Positions 24,912 to 33,594 of a stretch of DNA of 58,688 bases are shown one piece after another. The DNA is taken from assembly GCA_018385415.1 (NCBI GenBank), contig JAHAZA010000071.1:1-58688 (forward strand), given 5' to 3'. The notes beneath the pieces were generated by a model, which saw nothing but the letters and a program-made list of their open reading frames with translations, searched no databases and had not been told where the DNA came from. The stretch's first letter is position 1. Each line of letters begins with the position of its first letter. The position numbers were made by a program, and so were the translations under genes. The DNA comes from Treponema sp. (GTDB lineage Bacteria; Spirochaetota; Spirochaetia; Treponematales; Treponemataceae).

Positions 24912-27794
24912 ATGGCTAAGACCAAATATGTTTATTATTTCGGTGACGGTGACGCAGAAGGCGATGAATCAATGCGTCTCATCCTTGGTGGAAAAGGTGC
25001 TAACCTTGCTCAGATGGCAAAAAAACCTTTGAGCCTTCCAGTTCCATCAGGATTCACAATTTCTATCGACGTATGTCAGGAATACTACAAGCTCGGACGT
25101 AAGTATCCAGAAACACTCGCAGCTGAAGTAGCTAAGAATCTTGCTAAACTCGAAAAATCAATGGGCAAAAAGCTCGGTGATGAAAAGGATCCACTCCTTG
25201 TTTCAGTTCGCTCAGGTGCAGCTGAATCTATGCCAGGTATGATGGATACAATCCTCAACCTCGGACTTAACGACAAGTCAGTAATCGGACTTGCTACAAA
25301 GACAAACAACCCACGTTTCGCATGGGACGCTTACCGTCGCTTTATCCAGATGTTCGGTAACGTTGCAATGGGTGTAGACCACGATAAATTCGAAGCAATT
25401 ATCGAAGAAGTAAAAGAAAAAGCTGGAGTTAAAGAAGATACAGAACTTACAACAGAAAACCTCCAGGAAATCGTTGCTAAATACAAAGCAATGTACAAGA
25501 AAGAAAAAGGTAAAGACTTCCCTCAGGATCCACAGGAACAGATGTGGGGAGCTATCGGTGCTGTATTCGGTTCTTGGATGAACGAACGCGCTATCATTTA
25601 CCGCAAACTCAACAACATTGACGAAAGAGTAATCAAGGGAACAGCTGTTACTGTAATGGCAATGGTATTCGGTAACATGGGTGAAACATCAGGAACTGGT
25701 GTTGCATTCTCTCGCGACCCTTCAACTGGTGAAAACAAATTCATGGCAGAATACCTCATCAACGCTCAGGGTGAAGACGTTGTAGCTGGTATCCGTACTC
25801 CAATGGATATTTCTGCTCTTGAAAAACAGCAGCCAAAAATCTTTGAAGAAATCACAAAGATCCGCAATCGCCTTGAAAAACACTATCGCGATATGCAGGA
25901 TATGGAATTTACAGTTCAGGAAGGAAAACTTTACATGCTCCAGTGCCGTAGCGGAAAACGTACAGGTGCTGCTGCAATCAAGATGGCTGTAGACATGGTA
26001 GCTGAAAAGATGATCACAAAAGAAACAGCTATCTCACGTGTAAAACCAGATCAGATCGATTCACTTTTGCACCCTACATTCAACAAAGCTGAACTTGCAA
26101 AAGGTATTAAGATTGCAACAGGTCTTAACGCTTCTCCAGGTGCTGCTTGTGGACATATCGTATTTACAGCTGCTGAAGCTGAAAAAGGGGCAAAAGACGG
26201 AAAGAAGGTTCTTCTCGTTCGTAAAGAAACATCTCCAGATGATATCGCCGGAATGGTTGCTGCTGAAGGTATCTTGACTGCAACTGGTGGACGTACATCA
26301 CACGCTGCTGTAGTAGCTCGTGGTATGAACACTCCTTGTGTTTGTGGTTGTGGTGACGTTAAATTCCTCGATGCAAAAACAATCTCAATCAACGGTAAAA
26401 AATACTCAGAAGATGCTTTCCTCTCAATTGATGGTTCTACTGGTATCGTATACGAAGGAAAGATTGCTACAGAACCTGCTAAACTCGGAAAAGATCTGGA
26501 AACATTCCTTGGTTGGTGTGATGAAGTACGCAACGGTTCAGTTCGTAAAATCGGTAAATCTACAATTAAGGGATTTGGTGTACGTGCTAATGGTGACCAG
26601 CCAATAGATGCTGAAAACGCATTTGCATTCGGTGCTGAAGGAATCGGACTTTGTCGTACAGAACATATGTTCTTCGACCCAGCTAAGCTTCCTTACTTCC
26701 AGGCTATGATCGGTTCTGAAACAAAAGAAATGCGTGAAGTAGCTCTCAAGCACATTCTCCCACTCCAGCAGAAAGACTTCGTAGGAATCTTCAAAGCTAT
26801 GAAGGGACAGCCAGTAATCATCCGTTTCTTGGATCCACCTCTCCACGAGTTCACTCCAAAAACAGATGCTGACCTTAACAAAGTAGTAGACGTATTGAAG
26901 AAACAGGGATCTAAAGTTGATGCTTCAGCTCTCAAAGCTATCTTCAATTCACTCCATGAATTTAACCCTATGATGGGTCACCGTGGATGCCGTCTTGCTA
27001 TCACATATCCAGAAATCTTCATGATGCAGACAGAAGCAGTTGCTCTTGCAGCTATCGAATGTCAGAAAGCTGGCGTTAAAGTTCAGCCAAACATCATGAT
27101 TCCTATCGTTGGTGAACCTAACGAATTGGCAACAATCCGCAAGGAATGTGAAGAAGTAATCGCTCGTGTACAGAAAGAAAAGGGTGTTAAGACATCTATC
27201 AACATCGGTACAATGATCGAAATCCCACGTGCAGCTATCCTCTCTGATCAGATCGTACAGTCAGCTGACTTCTACAGCTTCGGTACAAACGACCTTACAC
27301 AGATGACATTCGGTTACAGCCGTGATGACGCTGCTAAGTTCCTTGATGTTTACTATGAAAGAAAGATCCTTGCAGACGATCCATTCAAGACACTGGATTC
27401 AAACGGTGTTGGTGCCCTCATTAAGATGGCAGTTGAAAAAGCTCGTTCTGTAAAACCTGACTTCCACTGTGGTATTTGTGGTGAACATGGTGGTGATCCA
27501 GCTTCTATTAAATTCTGTTATGAAGCAGGTCTCAACTACGTTTCATGTTCTCCATTCCGTGTTCCAGTAGCACGCCTTGCTGCAGCTCAGGCTGTAATCG
27601 CTTCTAAAGCAGCAGCTGCAAAAGCTCCTGCAAAGAAAGCAGCACCTGCTAAAAAAGCAGCTGCAAAACCAGCAGCAAAAGCTCCAGCTAAAAAGCCAGC
27701 AGCAAAAGCTCCAGCAAAAAAAGCTCCAGCTAAAAAGCCTGCAGCAAAAGCTCCAGCAAAAAAAGCTCCAGCTAAAAAAACTACAAAGAAATAA
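24912..27794 (+). CDS. ppdK: Pyruvate, phosphate dikinase with Lys/Ala/Pro-rich C-terminal tail
   Basis: 960 residues. The N-terminal ATP-grasp region begins GGKGANLAQMA; the phospho-His loop is TGGRTSHAAVVARGMNTPCVCG; the C-terminal pyruvate barrel ends with SFGTNDLTQMTFGYSRDD and CGICGEHGGDPAS. It interconverts pyruvate plus ATP and Pi with PEP, AMP and PPi in the cytoplasm, central to anaerobic glycolysis and gluconeogenesis. The core ends near residue 898, the usual family length; about 60 further residues are built only from A, K, P and a few T, in units such as PAAKAPAKK and APAKK, with 21 lysines and no acidic residue. Codons are strongly biased to C-ending forms, as in highly expressed genes. 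Confidence 0.97.
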   Translation: MAKTKYVYYFGDGDAEGDESMRLILGGKGANLAQMAKKPLSLPVPSGFTISIDVCQEYYKLGRKYPETLAAEVAKNLAKLEKSMGKKLGDEKDPLLVSVRSGAAESMPGMMDTILNLGLNDKSVIGLATKTNNPRFAWDAYRRFIQMFGNVAMGVDHDKFEAIIEEVKEKAGVKEDTELTTENLQEIVAKYKAMYKKEKGKDFPQDPQEQMWGAIGAVFGSWMNERAIIYRKLNNIDERVIKGTAVTVMAMVFGNMGETSGTGVAFSRDPSTGENKFMAEYLINAQGEDVVAGIRTPMDISALEKQQPKIFEEITKIRNRLEKHYRDMQDMEFTVQEGKLYMLQCRSGKRTGAAAIKMAVDMVAEKMITKETAISRVKPDQIDSLLHPTFNKAELAKGIKIATGLNASPGAACGHIVFTAAEAEKGAKDGKKVLLVRKETSPDDIAGMVAAEGILTATGGRTSHAAVVARGMNTPCVCGCGDVKFLDAKTISINGKKYSEDAFLSIDGSTGIVYEGKIATEPAKLGKDLETFLGWCDEVRNGSVRKIGKSTIKGFGVRANGDQPIDAENAFAFGAEGIGLCRTEHMFFDPAKLPYFQAMIGSETKEMREVALKHILPLQQKDFVGIFKAMKGQPVIIRFLDPPLHEFTPKTDADLNKVVDVLKKQGSKVDASALKAIFNSLHEFNPMMGHRGCRLAITYPEIFMMQTEAVALAAIECQKAGVKVQPNIMIPIVGEPNELATIRKECEEVIARVQKEKGVKTSINIGTMIEIPRAAILSDQIVQSADFYSFGTNDLTQMTFGYSRDDAAKFLDVYYERKILADDPFKTLDSNGVGALIKMAVEKARSVKPDFHCGICGEHGGDPASIKFCYEAGLNYVSCSPFRVPVARLAAAQAVIASKAAAAKAPAKKAAPAKKAAAKPAAKAPAKKPAAKAPAKKAPAKKPAAKAPAKKAPAKKTTKK
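27609..27794 (+). repeat. Tandem repeats coding the ppdK tail
   Basis: Repeated units based on GCTCCAGCTAAAAAG and GCAGCAAAAGCTCCAGC, with a 42-bp higher-order period in the second half. The near identity of the units at DNA level suggests recent expansion by slippage. Confidence 0.8.
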
Positions 27795-27823
27795 GTAGTA
27801 ACTAGATTAAAATCTAGATAAAT

Positions 27824-27880
27824 AAAGTGTCAGTCGGTTGAAGTGCACCCCAATTATTGGACACTTTAACTAGGCTGATT
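27824..27880 (+). terminator. First terminator after ppdK, with IS3-end-like loop
   Basis: CAGTCGGTT and AACTAGGCTG form imperfect arms around the 34-bp module at 27838-27871, followed by ATTTTT. A smaller hairpin, CTAGATT-AA-AATCTAG, lies just upstream at 27802-27817. Confidence 0.6.
27838..27871. repeat. 34-bp IS3-end-like repeat, copy 2
   Basis: TTGAAGTG, then CACCCCA, then ATTATTGGACACTTTAACT. Thirty of 34 positions match copy 1 at 21304-21337. This copy is nearer to a standard IS3-family end because the CCCC run is intact. Confidence 0.65.
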
Positions 27881-27883
27881 TTT

Positions 27884-27925
27884 AAGGACTGATTCCTAAA
27901 TTATAAAGGGGTCAGTCCTTTTATT
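27884..27925 (+). terminator. Second terminator after ppdK
   Basis: AAGGACTGA and TCAGTCCTT pair, extended by G-U pairs (TTCCT with GGGG), followed by TTATTT. Tandem terminators suit a very strong promoter upstream. Confidence 0.8.
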
Positions 27926-27987
27926 TACAATTTTTCAGCATTAGTCTAAAATAAAGCGTATTTAATCACTCTTTAATAGGAATAATC

Positions 27988-28701
27988 ATGAAAACTGTTA
28001 CAATCAAATCAGAGCTTGAAAACAACGCATACCCTGGACGTGGAATTATTATCGGAAAATCAGAAGATGGTAAAAAAGCTGTAGCTGCATACTGGACAAT
28101 GGGAAGAAGTGCCGGAAGTCGCAATCGTGTTTTTGTTGAAGACGGTGAAGGAATCAGAACACAGGCATTTGATCCAAGTTTAATCGCAGGTGATCCAAGT
28201 CTTATTATTTATGCTGCCGTTAGAGTTCTTGATAAAAAGACAATCGTAACAAACGGTGATCAGACAGACACTATTTATGACGGACTTAAATCTGGTTTGA
28301 CTTTTGAACAGTCACTCAGAAGCCGTAAATACGAACACGATGCTCCAAACTATACACCTCGTATTTCTTCAGTTATGAACTTTGAAAACGGATACGATTA
28401 TGCTCTTTCTATTTTGAAAAGTGATAATGGAAATCCAGACAATACACTTCGTTTTACATACACATACGATGCACCTGTAGCAGGTAAAGGTCACTACATC
28501 CATACTTACATGGGTGACGGCAATCCACTTCCAAGCTATGAAGGTGAACCAACTCCTGTAGAAATCAAAGGTAACATTGACGAGTTTACAGACAACATCT
28601 GGAACAGCCTTAACGAAAATAATAAAGTTTCATTGTTTGTCAGATTCATTGATATTGAAACTGGAAAATATGAAACTCGCATTTTGAACAAGAATAAATA
28701 A
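27988..28701 (+). CDS. IMP cyclohydrolase (PurO-like family)
   Basis: 237 residues. NNAYPGRGIIIGKSEDGKKA and YWTMGRSAGSRNRVF match the start of the IMP cyclohydrolase family first known from archaea (PurO, PF07826), which closes FAICAR to IMP in the last step of purine synthesis. ISSVMNFENGYDYALSILK and the GHYIHTYMGDGNPLPSYEGE segment fit too. It follows AGGA and is separated from the M15 peptidase gene by no bases. Function is inferred from family; some bacterial homologues lie outside purine loci, as here. Confidence 0.85.
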   Translation: MKTVTIKSELENNAYPGRGIIIGKSEDGKKAVAAYWTMGRSAGSRNRVFVEDGEGIRTQAFDPSLIAGDPSLIIYAAVRVLDKKTIVTNGDQTDTIYDGLKSGLTFEQSLRSRKYEHDAPNYTPRISSVMNFENGYDYALSILKSDNGNPDNTLRFTYTYDAPVAGKGHYIHTYMGDGNPLPSYEGEPTPVEIKGNIDEFTDNIWNSLNENNKVSLFVRFIDIETGKYETRILNKNK

Positions 28702-29625
28702 ATGAAAAAGCAGAAAGCAATTTTTTATATTCTTCTGTGCTGGTTGATTTTTTCAGCACCGGCACAGAATCCTGAAATGGGTAAGCAGAAAAATACAGAT
28801 TGGGCAGAAACGGGTCTTTCTGTAAAGCAGGAAATTCAAATATTTAAGAAATGTTATCCTGAGGTAAGCTTTGAACTTTCATGGGATGAAAAAGTTGCTG
28901 ACTGGAAAATTACCGTAGGGAACTACAACAAGTTGCAGTCTTATTATTGGTGTGATGGAAAGTATCTTCCCTACGAAGAAATTAAAAATAAGGATAAATA
29001 CTGGCGTGTAATTTCACGCTATGAAAATAAAGTCTTAGATCCTGCAGATTTTACTCCGGAGATGACAGAGCGAATCAGAGAATTCAGTTCTAATCGTAAA
29101 ACCGGGAAAGTTTCATCAAAGTTTATTTTCTGCGGAATCTATGATGGTTTAACTCGCCTTTCAACAGAACAGCATATCAAACAAATTCCATTTCTTGGAC
29201 GAACAGTTAATGCACACGAATATTTAGAAACAAAACTTGCTCGTGTTGAAAAACGAATCCAGGCCGAAAGCCAAAAGAATCCAGAAGTTAAAAAATTCCT
29301 TGATGAGCTTTATAGTACAGAGGCTTACAATTGGCGAGAGATCCGGGATGTAAAAACCAGGTCTTTTCATAGTTATGGTATTGCAATTGATATCCTTCCA
29401 AAGATGTGGGGTAAAAAAATTGTTTATTGGGGTTTTGAAAAAAATAACGGTAATAAAGACTGGATGCTGATTCCGTTGTCAAAACGATGGATGCCACCAA
29501 AAGCCGTAGTTGATATTTTTTATGATGAAGGATTTATCTGGGGTGGAACCTGGGCGGTATGGGATAATATGCATTTTGAATATCATCCTGAATTAATTGA
29601 AGCTTCAAAATATAAGTACAGATAG
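28702..29625 (+). CDS. M15-family D-Ala-D-Ala carboxypeptidase-like, secreted
   Basis: 307 residues with an N-terminal signal peptide (cleavage likely after SAPA). The zinc-peptidase motif SFHSYGIAIDI supplies H223 and D230, and WDNMHFEY supplies H291, the three metal ligands of the VanY/M15 fold. The N-terminal 150 residues are not recognised. It probably trims peptidoglycan stem peptides in the periplasm. It starts directly after the stop of the IMP cyclohydrolase gene, with which it is likely co-transcribed although the functions are unrelated. Confidence 0.87.
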   Translation: MKKQKAIFYILLCWLIFSAPAQNPEMGKQKNTDWAETGLSVKQEIQIFKKCYPEVSFELSWDEKVADWKITVGNYNKLQSYYWCDGKYLPYEEIKNKDKYWRVISRYENKVLDPADFTPEMTERIREFSSNRKTGKVSSKFIFCGIYDGLTRLSTEQHIKQIPFLGRTVNAHEYLETKLARVEKRIQAESQKNPEVKKFLDELYSTEAYNWREIRDVKTRSFHSYGIAIDILPKMWGKKIVYWGFEKNNGNKDWMLIPLSKRWMPPKAVVDIFYDEGFIWGGTWAVWDNMHFEYHPELIEASKYKYR

Positions 29626-29652
29626 TTTAAAAAATTCTGATTCTCGAAAAAA

Positions 29653-29681
29653 GTGCAAAAGTTACAAATTTGCGTTATAAT
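29653..29681 (+). promoter_or_regulatory. Near-leaderless promoter of the 7TM pair
   Basis: GTGCAA, 17-bp spacer, TATAAT at 29676-29681, 9 bases before ATG 29691; a second TATAAT overlaps at 29681-29686. No Shine-Dalgarno. The transcript would start about three bases before the ATG. Confidence 0.6.
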
Positions 29682-29690
29682 ATAATATTC

Positions 29691-31610
29691 ATGAAAACCC
29701 ACTATTTTAAATTATTTTTGATTACATTATTAGTTTCAATTTCATGCTCATACGCACAGATTTCGAATAACGTAAAAGTTGTTCGAAATCCAAGTGAGTT
29801 GGAAACTGTTCAAATTCCTCTTAACTGTAAATGGGATTACTTTGATAGTGAGTTTATAAATCCATCATATTTCTATGATAACGGTGAAGATGCATCTTTA
29901 AGTGAATATAATGGAAAAAGAGTTCAGCTTCCATACGCGTTGGAAGGTAAAACCGGTTTTGCAACTTATCATTGCCGTATTGAAAATCTTCATACAGATG
30001 TTGAATACTCAATGATCTTATATAAAAGCATTTATGGATCAGCAGATGTTTTTATAAATGGAAAATGTATTTTTAAAAGTTCCACAACTTCAGGTTCAGC
30101 CGAAACCGGAAAAAAATCATTACGCCATATACGACCAATTATTTTTTCAGCAGATAAAGATGGCGTTGTGGATCTGGTCATTCATATTTCAAATTATGAT
30201 ATTGCACGAGGTGGTATTCTTCTAGTTCCGAAAATTACCACGGCATATAATATGAGCAAAGTAGTATTAAAGAATATTGCTTTTGAAGCAATTATTGCTG
30301 GCGTACTTATAATGCTCTCTTTATATAATTTAATAATTTTTCTTCTGAATAGAAATCAGAAGATGTATTTGTATCTTGCACTTTTGAGTTTTGATCTTAT
30401 TATTTCATCATGTACTCTGGACTTTTCTTTACTAAGCTACTTTTCAGCTGACTGGCAGACAGGTTTGCATTTTAAGATAGTTCTTGTTTCACTGTCATTG
30501 ATTATTCCGTTATACAACCTTTATGCAGTCAATCTTTATGGAATAAAATTTAAATATAACTGGATTGTTGTTCTTGTTGATTTTCTTGTTCCACTTTATT
30601 TTGCAGTATTCCCAATTTTATATACAACACAGAAAGTCACAATTGCGATGATCATTCTATATTTTAATTCTCTATACTTGTGCTGGTTAATTTTGAAAAA
30701 CAGCAAATCACCAAAAATGCTGTATACTTTCAACGTTGTGATAATTATTCTGATGCTTATCACAGCATTATATGGTTTATTGATTGGTCAGTATGAAAGT
30801 GAAGGTAACAGTGGAATTTTTCTGTTTAAAATTGCCATTATGTGTTTTGCTGTCGCACAATCTAGTCTTGCTGGAATTAAAAGAGATTTACTTTCAAGAG
30901 AAAACAAAAACAAATTAGATCAATACGAGAAATTTAATGAATCTTATAAACGTTTCGTTCCTGAACAGATTATTAGTTATCTTCAGGTTAAAAATGCTGG
31001 TGGAGTCAAAGCTGGGGATAATGCTATTTGTGATGGTATGATTCTTACTGCATGCATGAGAACAAATATGGAAAGTGGCGTAGCAATTAAAGATGAAAAG
31101 CTTTTCTTATTGATGGAAAAATATTATGAAGGAATAATTAACATCGTCAAAATGCATGGTGGCTTTTTTGCAAAGATGGCCGGTAAAAACTTTGTAATAA
31201 TTTTTACAGAAAAAAATGATAATATTGTCCGCTGTGGCGTTGCAATTCAGCGTTATGTAAATGCAATAAATTCAGAACATGAACTACAACAAAGATTACT
31301 TGTTAAAGTTGATATGGCAATTCATACATCTAAAATTGCTCTTGGACTTGTAGGTAATGACAAGCATCTGACGACTTGTGAATGTTCATCAGGTATTGCA
31401 GAAGCAATACAGATTTGTGGAATGAATAAGTATGTTGGAAGCAATATTTTAATCAGCGAACAGGCACTGGATTACTGTCGAAGTTACATGGAGAGTATGT
31501 TTGAAGGTGTTATTATAGAAATTCATGGGGTTAAGACTCTTGTTTATAAAGTAATTCCTTTTGAATCAGCAAATGCAAATATTGATTTTTTGCCGGGAGA
31601 AGAATCATGA
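29691..31610 (+). CDS. 7TM receptor with degenerate class III cyclase domain (first of pair)
   Basis: 639 residues from the ATG at 29691 (an in-frame TTG at 29670 lies inside the promoter). A signal peptide (LVSISCSYAQ) precedes an extracytoplasmic sugar-binding-like beta domain (DISMED2 type), then seven membrane helices (about residues 200-400), a short coiled linker, and a cyclase-fold domain. This domain lacks both metal aspartates: ILTACMRTN stands for FTDIRGF and AGKNFVIIF for GDAIIAFF. It therefore should not make cyclic nucleotide and may act as a signal-relaying pseudo-enzyme. It overlaps the following homologous gene by four bases. Confidence 0.85.
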   Translation: MKTHYFKLFLITLLVSISCSYAQISNNVKVVRNPSELETVQIPLNCKWDYFDSEFINPSYFYDNGEDASLSEYNGKRVQLPYALEGKTGFATYHCRIENLHTDVEYSMILYKSIYGSADVFINGKCIFKSSTTSGSAETGKKSLRHIRPIIFSADKDGVVDLVIHISNYDIARGGILLVPKITTAYNMSKVVLKNIAFEAIIAGVLIMLSLYNLIIFLLNRNQKMYLYLALLSFDLIISSCTLDFSLLSYFSADWQTGLHFKIVLVSLSLIIPLYNLYAVNLYGIKFKYNWIVVLVDFLVPLYFAVFPILYTTQKVTIAMIILYFNSLYLCWLILKNSKSPKMLYTFNVVIIILMLITALYGLLIGQYESEGNSGIFLFKIAIMCFAVAQSSLAGIKRDLLSRENKNKLDQYEKFNESYKRFVPEQIISYLQVKNAGGVKAGDNAICDGMILTACMRTNMESGVAIKDEKLFLLMEKYYEGIINIVKMHGGFFAKMAGKNFVIIFTEKNDNIVRCGVAIQRYVNAINSEHELQQRLLVKVDMAIHTSKIALGLVGNDKHLTTCECSSGIAEAIQICGMNKYVGSNILISEQALDYCRSYMESMFEGVIIEIHGVKTLVYKVIPFESANANIDFLPGEES

Positions 31611-33556
31611 AAAAAATCCTAGCTTTATTGGCAGCTGTAATAATTTCAGTGCCTATATTTGCAACAGAAGTATGGAACGGACTTGTTCACATTTCTAATC
31701 CAGCTGATCTTGAAAAGAAGCCAATCAATCTTAGTGGTATGTGGGAATTTTATCCGAATCAGGAATTTCAATCATATAATAAAGAACAATATGATACGGC
31801 ATTTATTAAAGTCCCTGGTTCATGGAACGTTCAGGCGAAGAAAAATTTTCGTTCTAATTTTGCCTGCTATCGAATTAAGATTGTCGGCCTGGAATCAAAT
31901 GCTCAATACGCAATATATTCCCGAAGATGTCCTGCCACAGCTTCAAAATTTTTCTGTAATGGAAAATTGATTGCCTCATATGGTGAATACTCTTCTGAAG
32001 AAAAAAATTCGACTCCGGCAAATACACCAGTATATGCATTTTTAGAATCAGATTTCATTGGTTCAATTGAACTTGTAGTTCAGGTCTCTTGTTATGCAAA
32101 TTATGAAGCGGGAATTATTTCTCCGATTCTTTTTGCAAGAAGAGATGTGATTACAAATAAGTTTGAAAACATATTGCTGTTTATTACTATTATTGTCGGT
32201 GCATTGTTATTTGCTTGTATTATTAACTTTGCAATTTTTGTAGGTGACCATTCATTAAAAATTCATTTAATTTTTGGTTTTCTTCTTTTTGGAATTCTTT
32301 GCCATTCGCTAACTGTAAATTCAAATATCATTTCATGGGCGTTTCCGATATTACCATATAATTTTATTAAGCAGCTTGAAATCATTTCTTTATGGATCTC
32401 ACCACAACTGTTCAGTTTAATAATGATGGACGATAAAACGTTCAGTAATAAAGTAAAATATCTTGATAAAATTTTATTCTGTATTTTCTCTACATTCGGA
32501 ATAGTTTTCCTCATAATTCCTATTCGATATACTAATTATCTTATTTCGACATTGTGGGTAGCAAATGGAATTTTCTTTGCTTATTCAATTTTCAGAATGT
32601 CGCTTGCATTTGCTACTAATCAGATAAAGCTGGGAATTTTCATATCATTCTACATTTTGATTGCAGTTGGATATTTCTTTGATTTGCTGTTTCCTGAAAT
32701 TTCTGCAAACAGTACAATTATATTCAGTCAGTTTACAATTTTGCTTCTTGAAATATTTGACGTTTTCTTTATGGCCTACAATCATCAGTCGATTTTTCAT
32801 AATACAAGAAAAGCAATGTTTGAACTTAAGAATGTCAATGAAACCTACATGAAGTTCATTGTGAACGATTTCTTGAAATTAATTAACAATGAACATCCTG
32901 AAAAAGTGTCTCGTGGAAATTATAAACGTAAGAAAGCCATAATTCTTGATGCTCATCTTATGGTTATGTATTCAGATGGTAGAACTTTACATCCTCGAAA
33001 AGAGTTTGAAGCATATTCACAGTTTATAAAATCAATTTATGATATTATACAAAAGAATAATGGAATTATTTCTGGTTCTGTAGGAAATGGATGTATTGCA
33101 ATATTCGATACAAATCCTGAAGATGTATTTACTTGTGCCAGAGAAATGATAAATGAATTACGAAGATTAAACGAACAGAATGTAAAACTTGGTGAAGCAA
33201 GTGCGATGATAAGTTGTGGTATTCATAAAGGTGATGTTATTGTTGGTGTGATTGGAGAGGAAAATTCATTTACTGAATGTATTTTAGGACCTGGAATTGA
33301 AGTAGCATCAAGAATTGAAAATATTTCTTTAAAATTTGGAGTACCTGTTCTTGTTTCTAAAACAGTTGTGGATGAGCTTGAAGGTAATCCTCCGTGCAAA
33401 ATTTCATTATTCCAGCGTTCAGTTATTACACAGGATGAAGGAGAAGTTTATCTTTATGAATGTCATAATGAAGATTATTCTCCATTTTTTGAGGACGAAA
33501 ACAAAGTGCCTCAGCCTTTAAGTTATAAAGAAACAGAAGAGAATACTATCCGCTAA
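31607..33556 (+). CDS. 7TM receptor with degenerate class III cyclase domain (second of pair)
   Basis: 649 residues, same layout as the preceding protein: signal peptide (ending SVPIFA), 7TMR-DISM extracellular beta domain with INLSGMWEFYP, seven membrane helices, cyclase-like domain. Decay is partial: the first metal Asp remains (VMYSDGRTL), the second is Asn (GNGCIAIF), and the transition-state Asn is Glu (GIEVASRIE), while GIHKGDVIVGVIG is conserved. The two proteins are translationally coupled (ATGA) and retain different residues, so heterodimer formation is plausible; class III cyclases need two subunits to form an active site. Confidence 0.85.
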   Translation: MKKILALLAAVIISVPIFATEVWNGLVHISNPADLEKKPINLSGMWEFYPNQEFQSYNKEQYDTAFIKVPGSWNVQAKKNFRSNFACYRIKIVGLESNAQYAIYSRRCPATASKFFCNGKLIASYGEYSSEEKNSTPANTPVYAFLESDFIGSIELVVQVSCYANYEAGIISPILFARRDVITNKFENILLFITIIVGALLFACIINFAIFVGDHSLKIHLIFGFLLFGILCHSLTVNSNIISWAFPILPYNFIKQLEIISLWISPQLFSLIMMDDKTFSNKVKYLDKILFCIFSTFGIVFLIIPIRYTNYLISTLWVANGIFFAYSIFRMSLAFATNQIKLGIFISFYILIAVGYFFDLLFPEISANSTIIFSQFTILLLEIFDVFFMAYNHQSIFHNTRKAMFELKNVNETYMKFIVNDFLKLINNEHPEKVSRGNYKRKKAIILDAHLMVMYSDGRTLHPRKEFEAYSQFIKSIYDIIQKNNGIISGSVGNGCIAIFDTNPEDVFTCAREMINELRRLNEQNVKLGEASAMISCGIHKGDVIVGVIGEENSFTECILGPGIEVASRIENISLKFGVPVLVSKTVVDELEGNPPCKISLFQRSVITQDEGEVYLYECHNEDYSPFFEDENKVPQPLSYKETEENTIR

Positions 33557-33557
33557 C

Positions 33558-33586
33558 TTGCACACAAATAGCGATATTGATAAAAT
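33558..33586 (+). promoter_or_regulatory. Near-leaderless promoter of aspS
   Basis: TTGCAC, 17-bp spacer, TAAAAT, 8 bases before ATG 33595. No Shine-Dalgarno, notable for a highly expressed housekeeping gene. Confidence 0.6.
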
Positions 33587-33594
33587 ATGCTATT

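Noticed and set aside
26051..26533. 160-aa minus-strand frame within ppdK
   Set aside because: It is the shadow of a strongly codon-biased gene, with no ribosome site.
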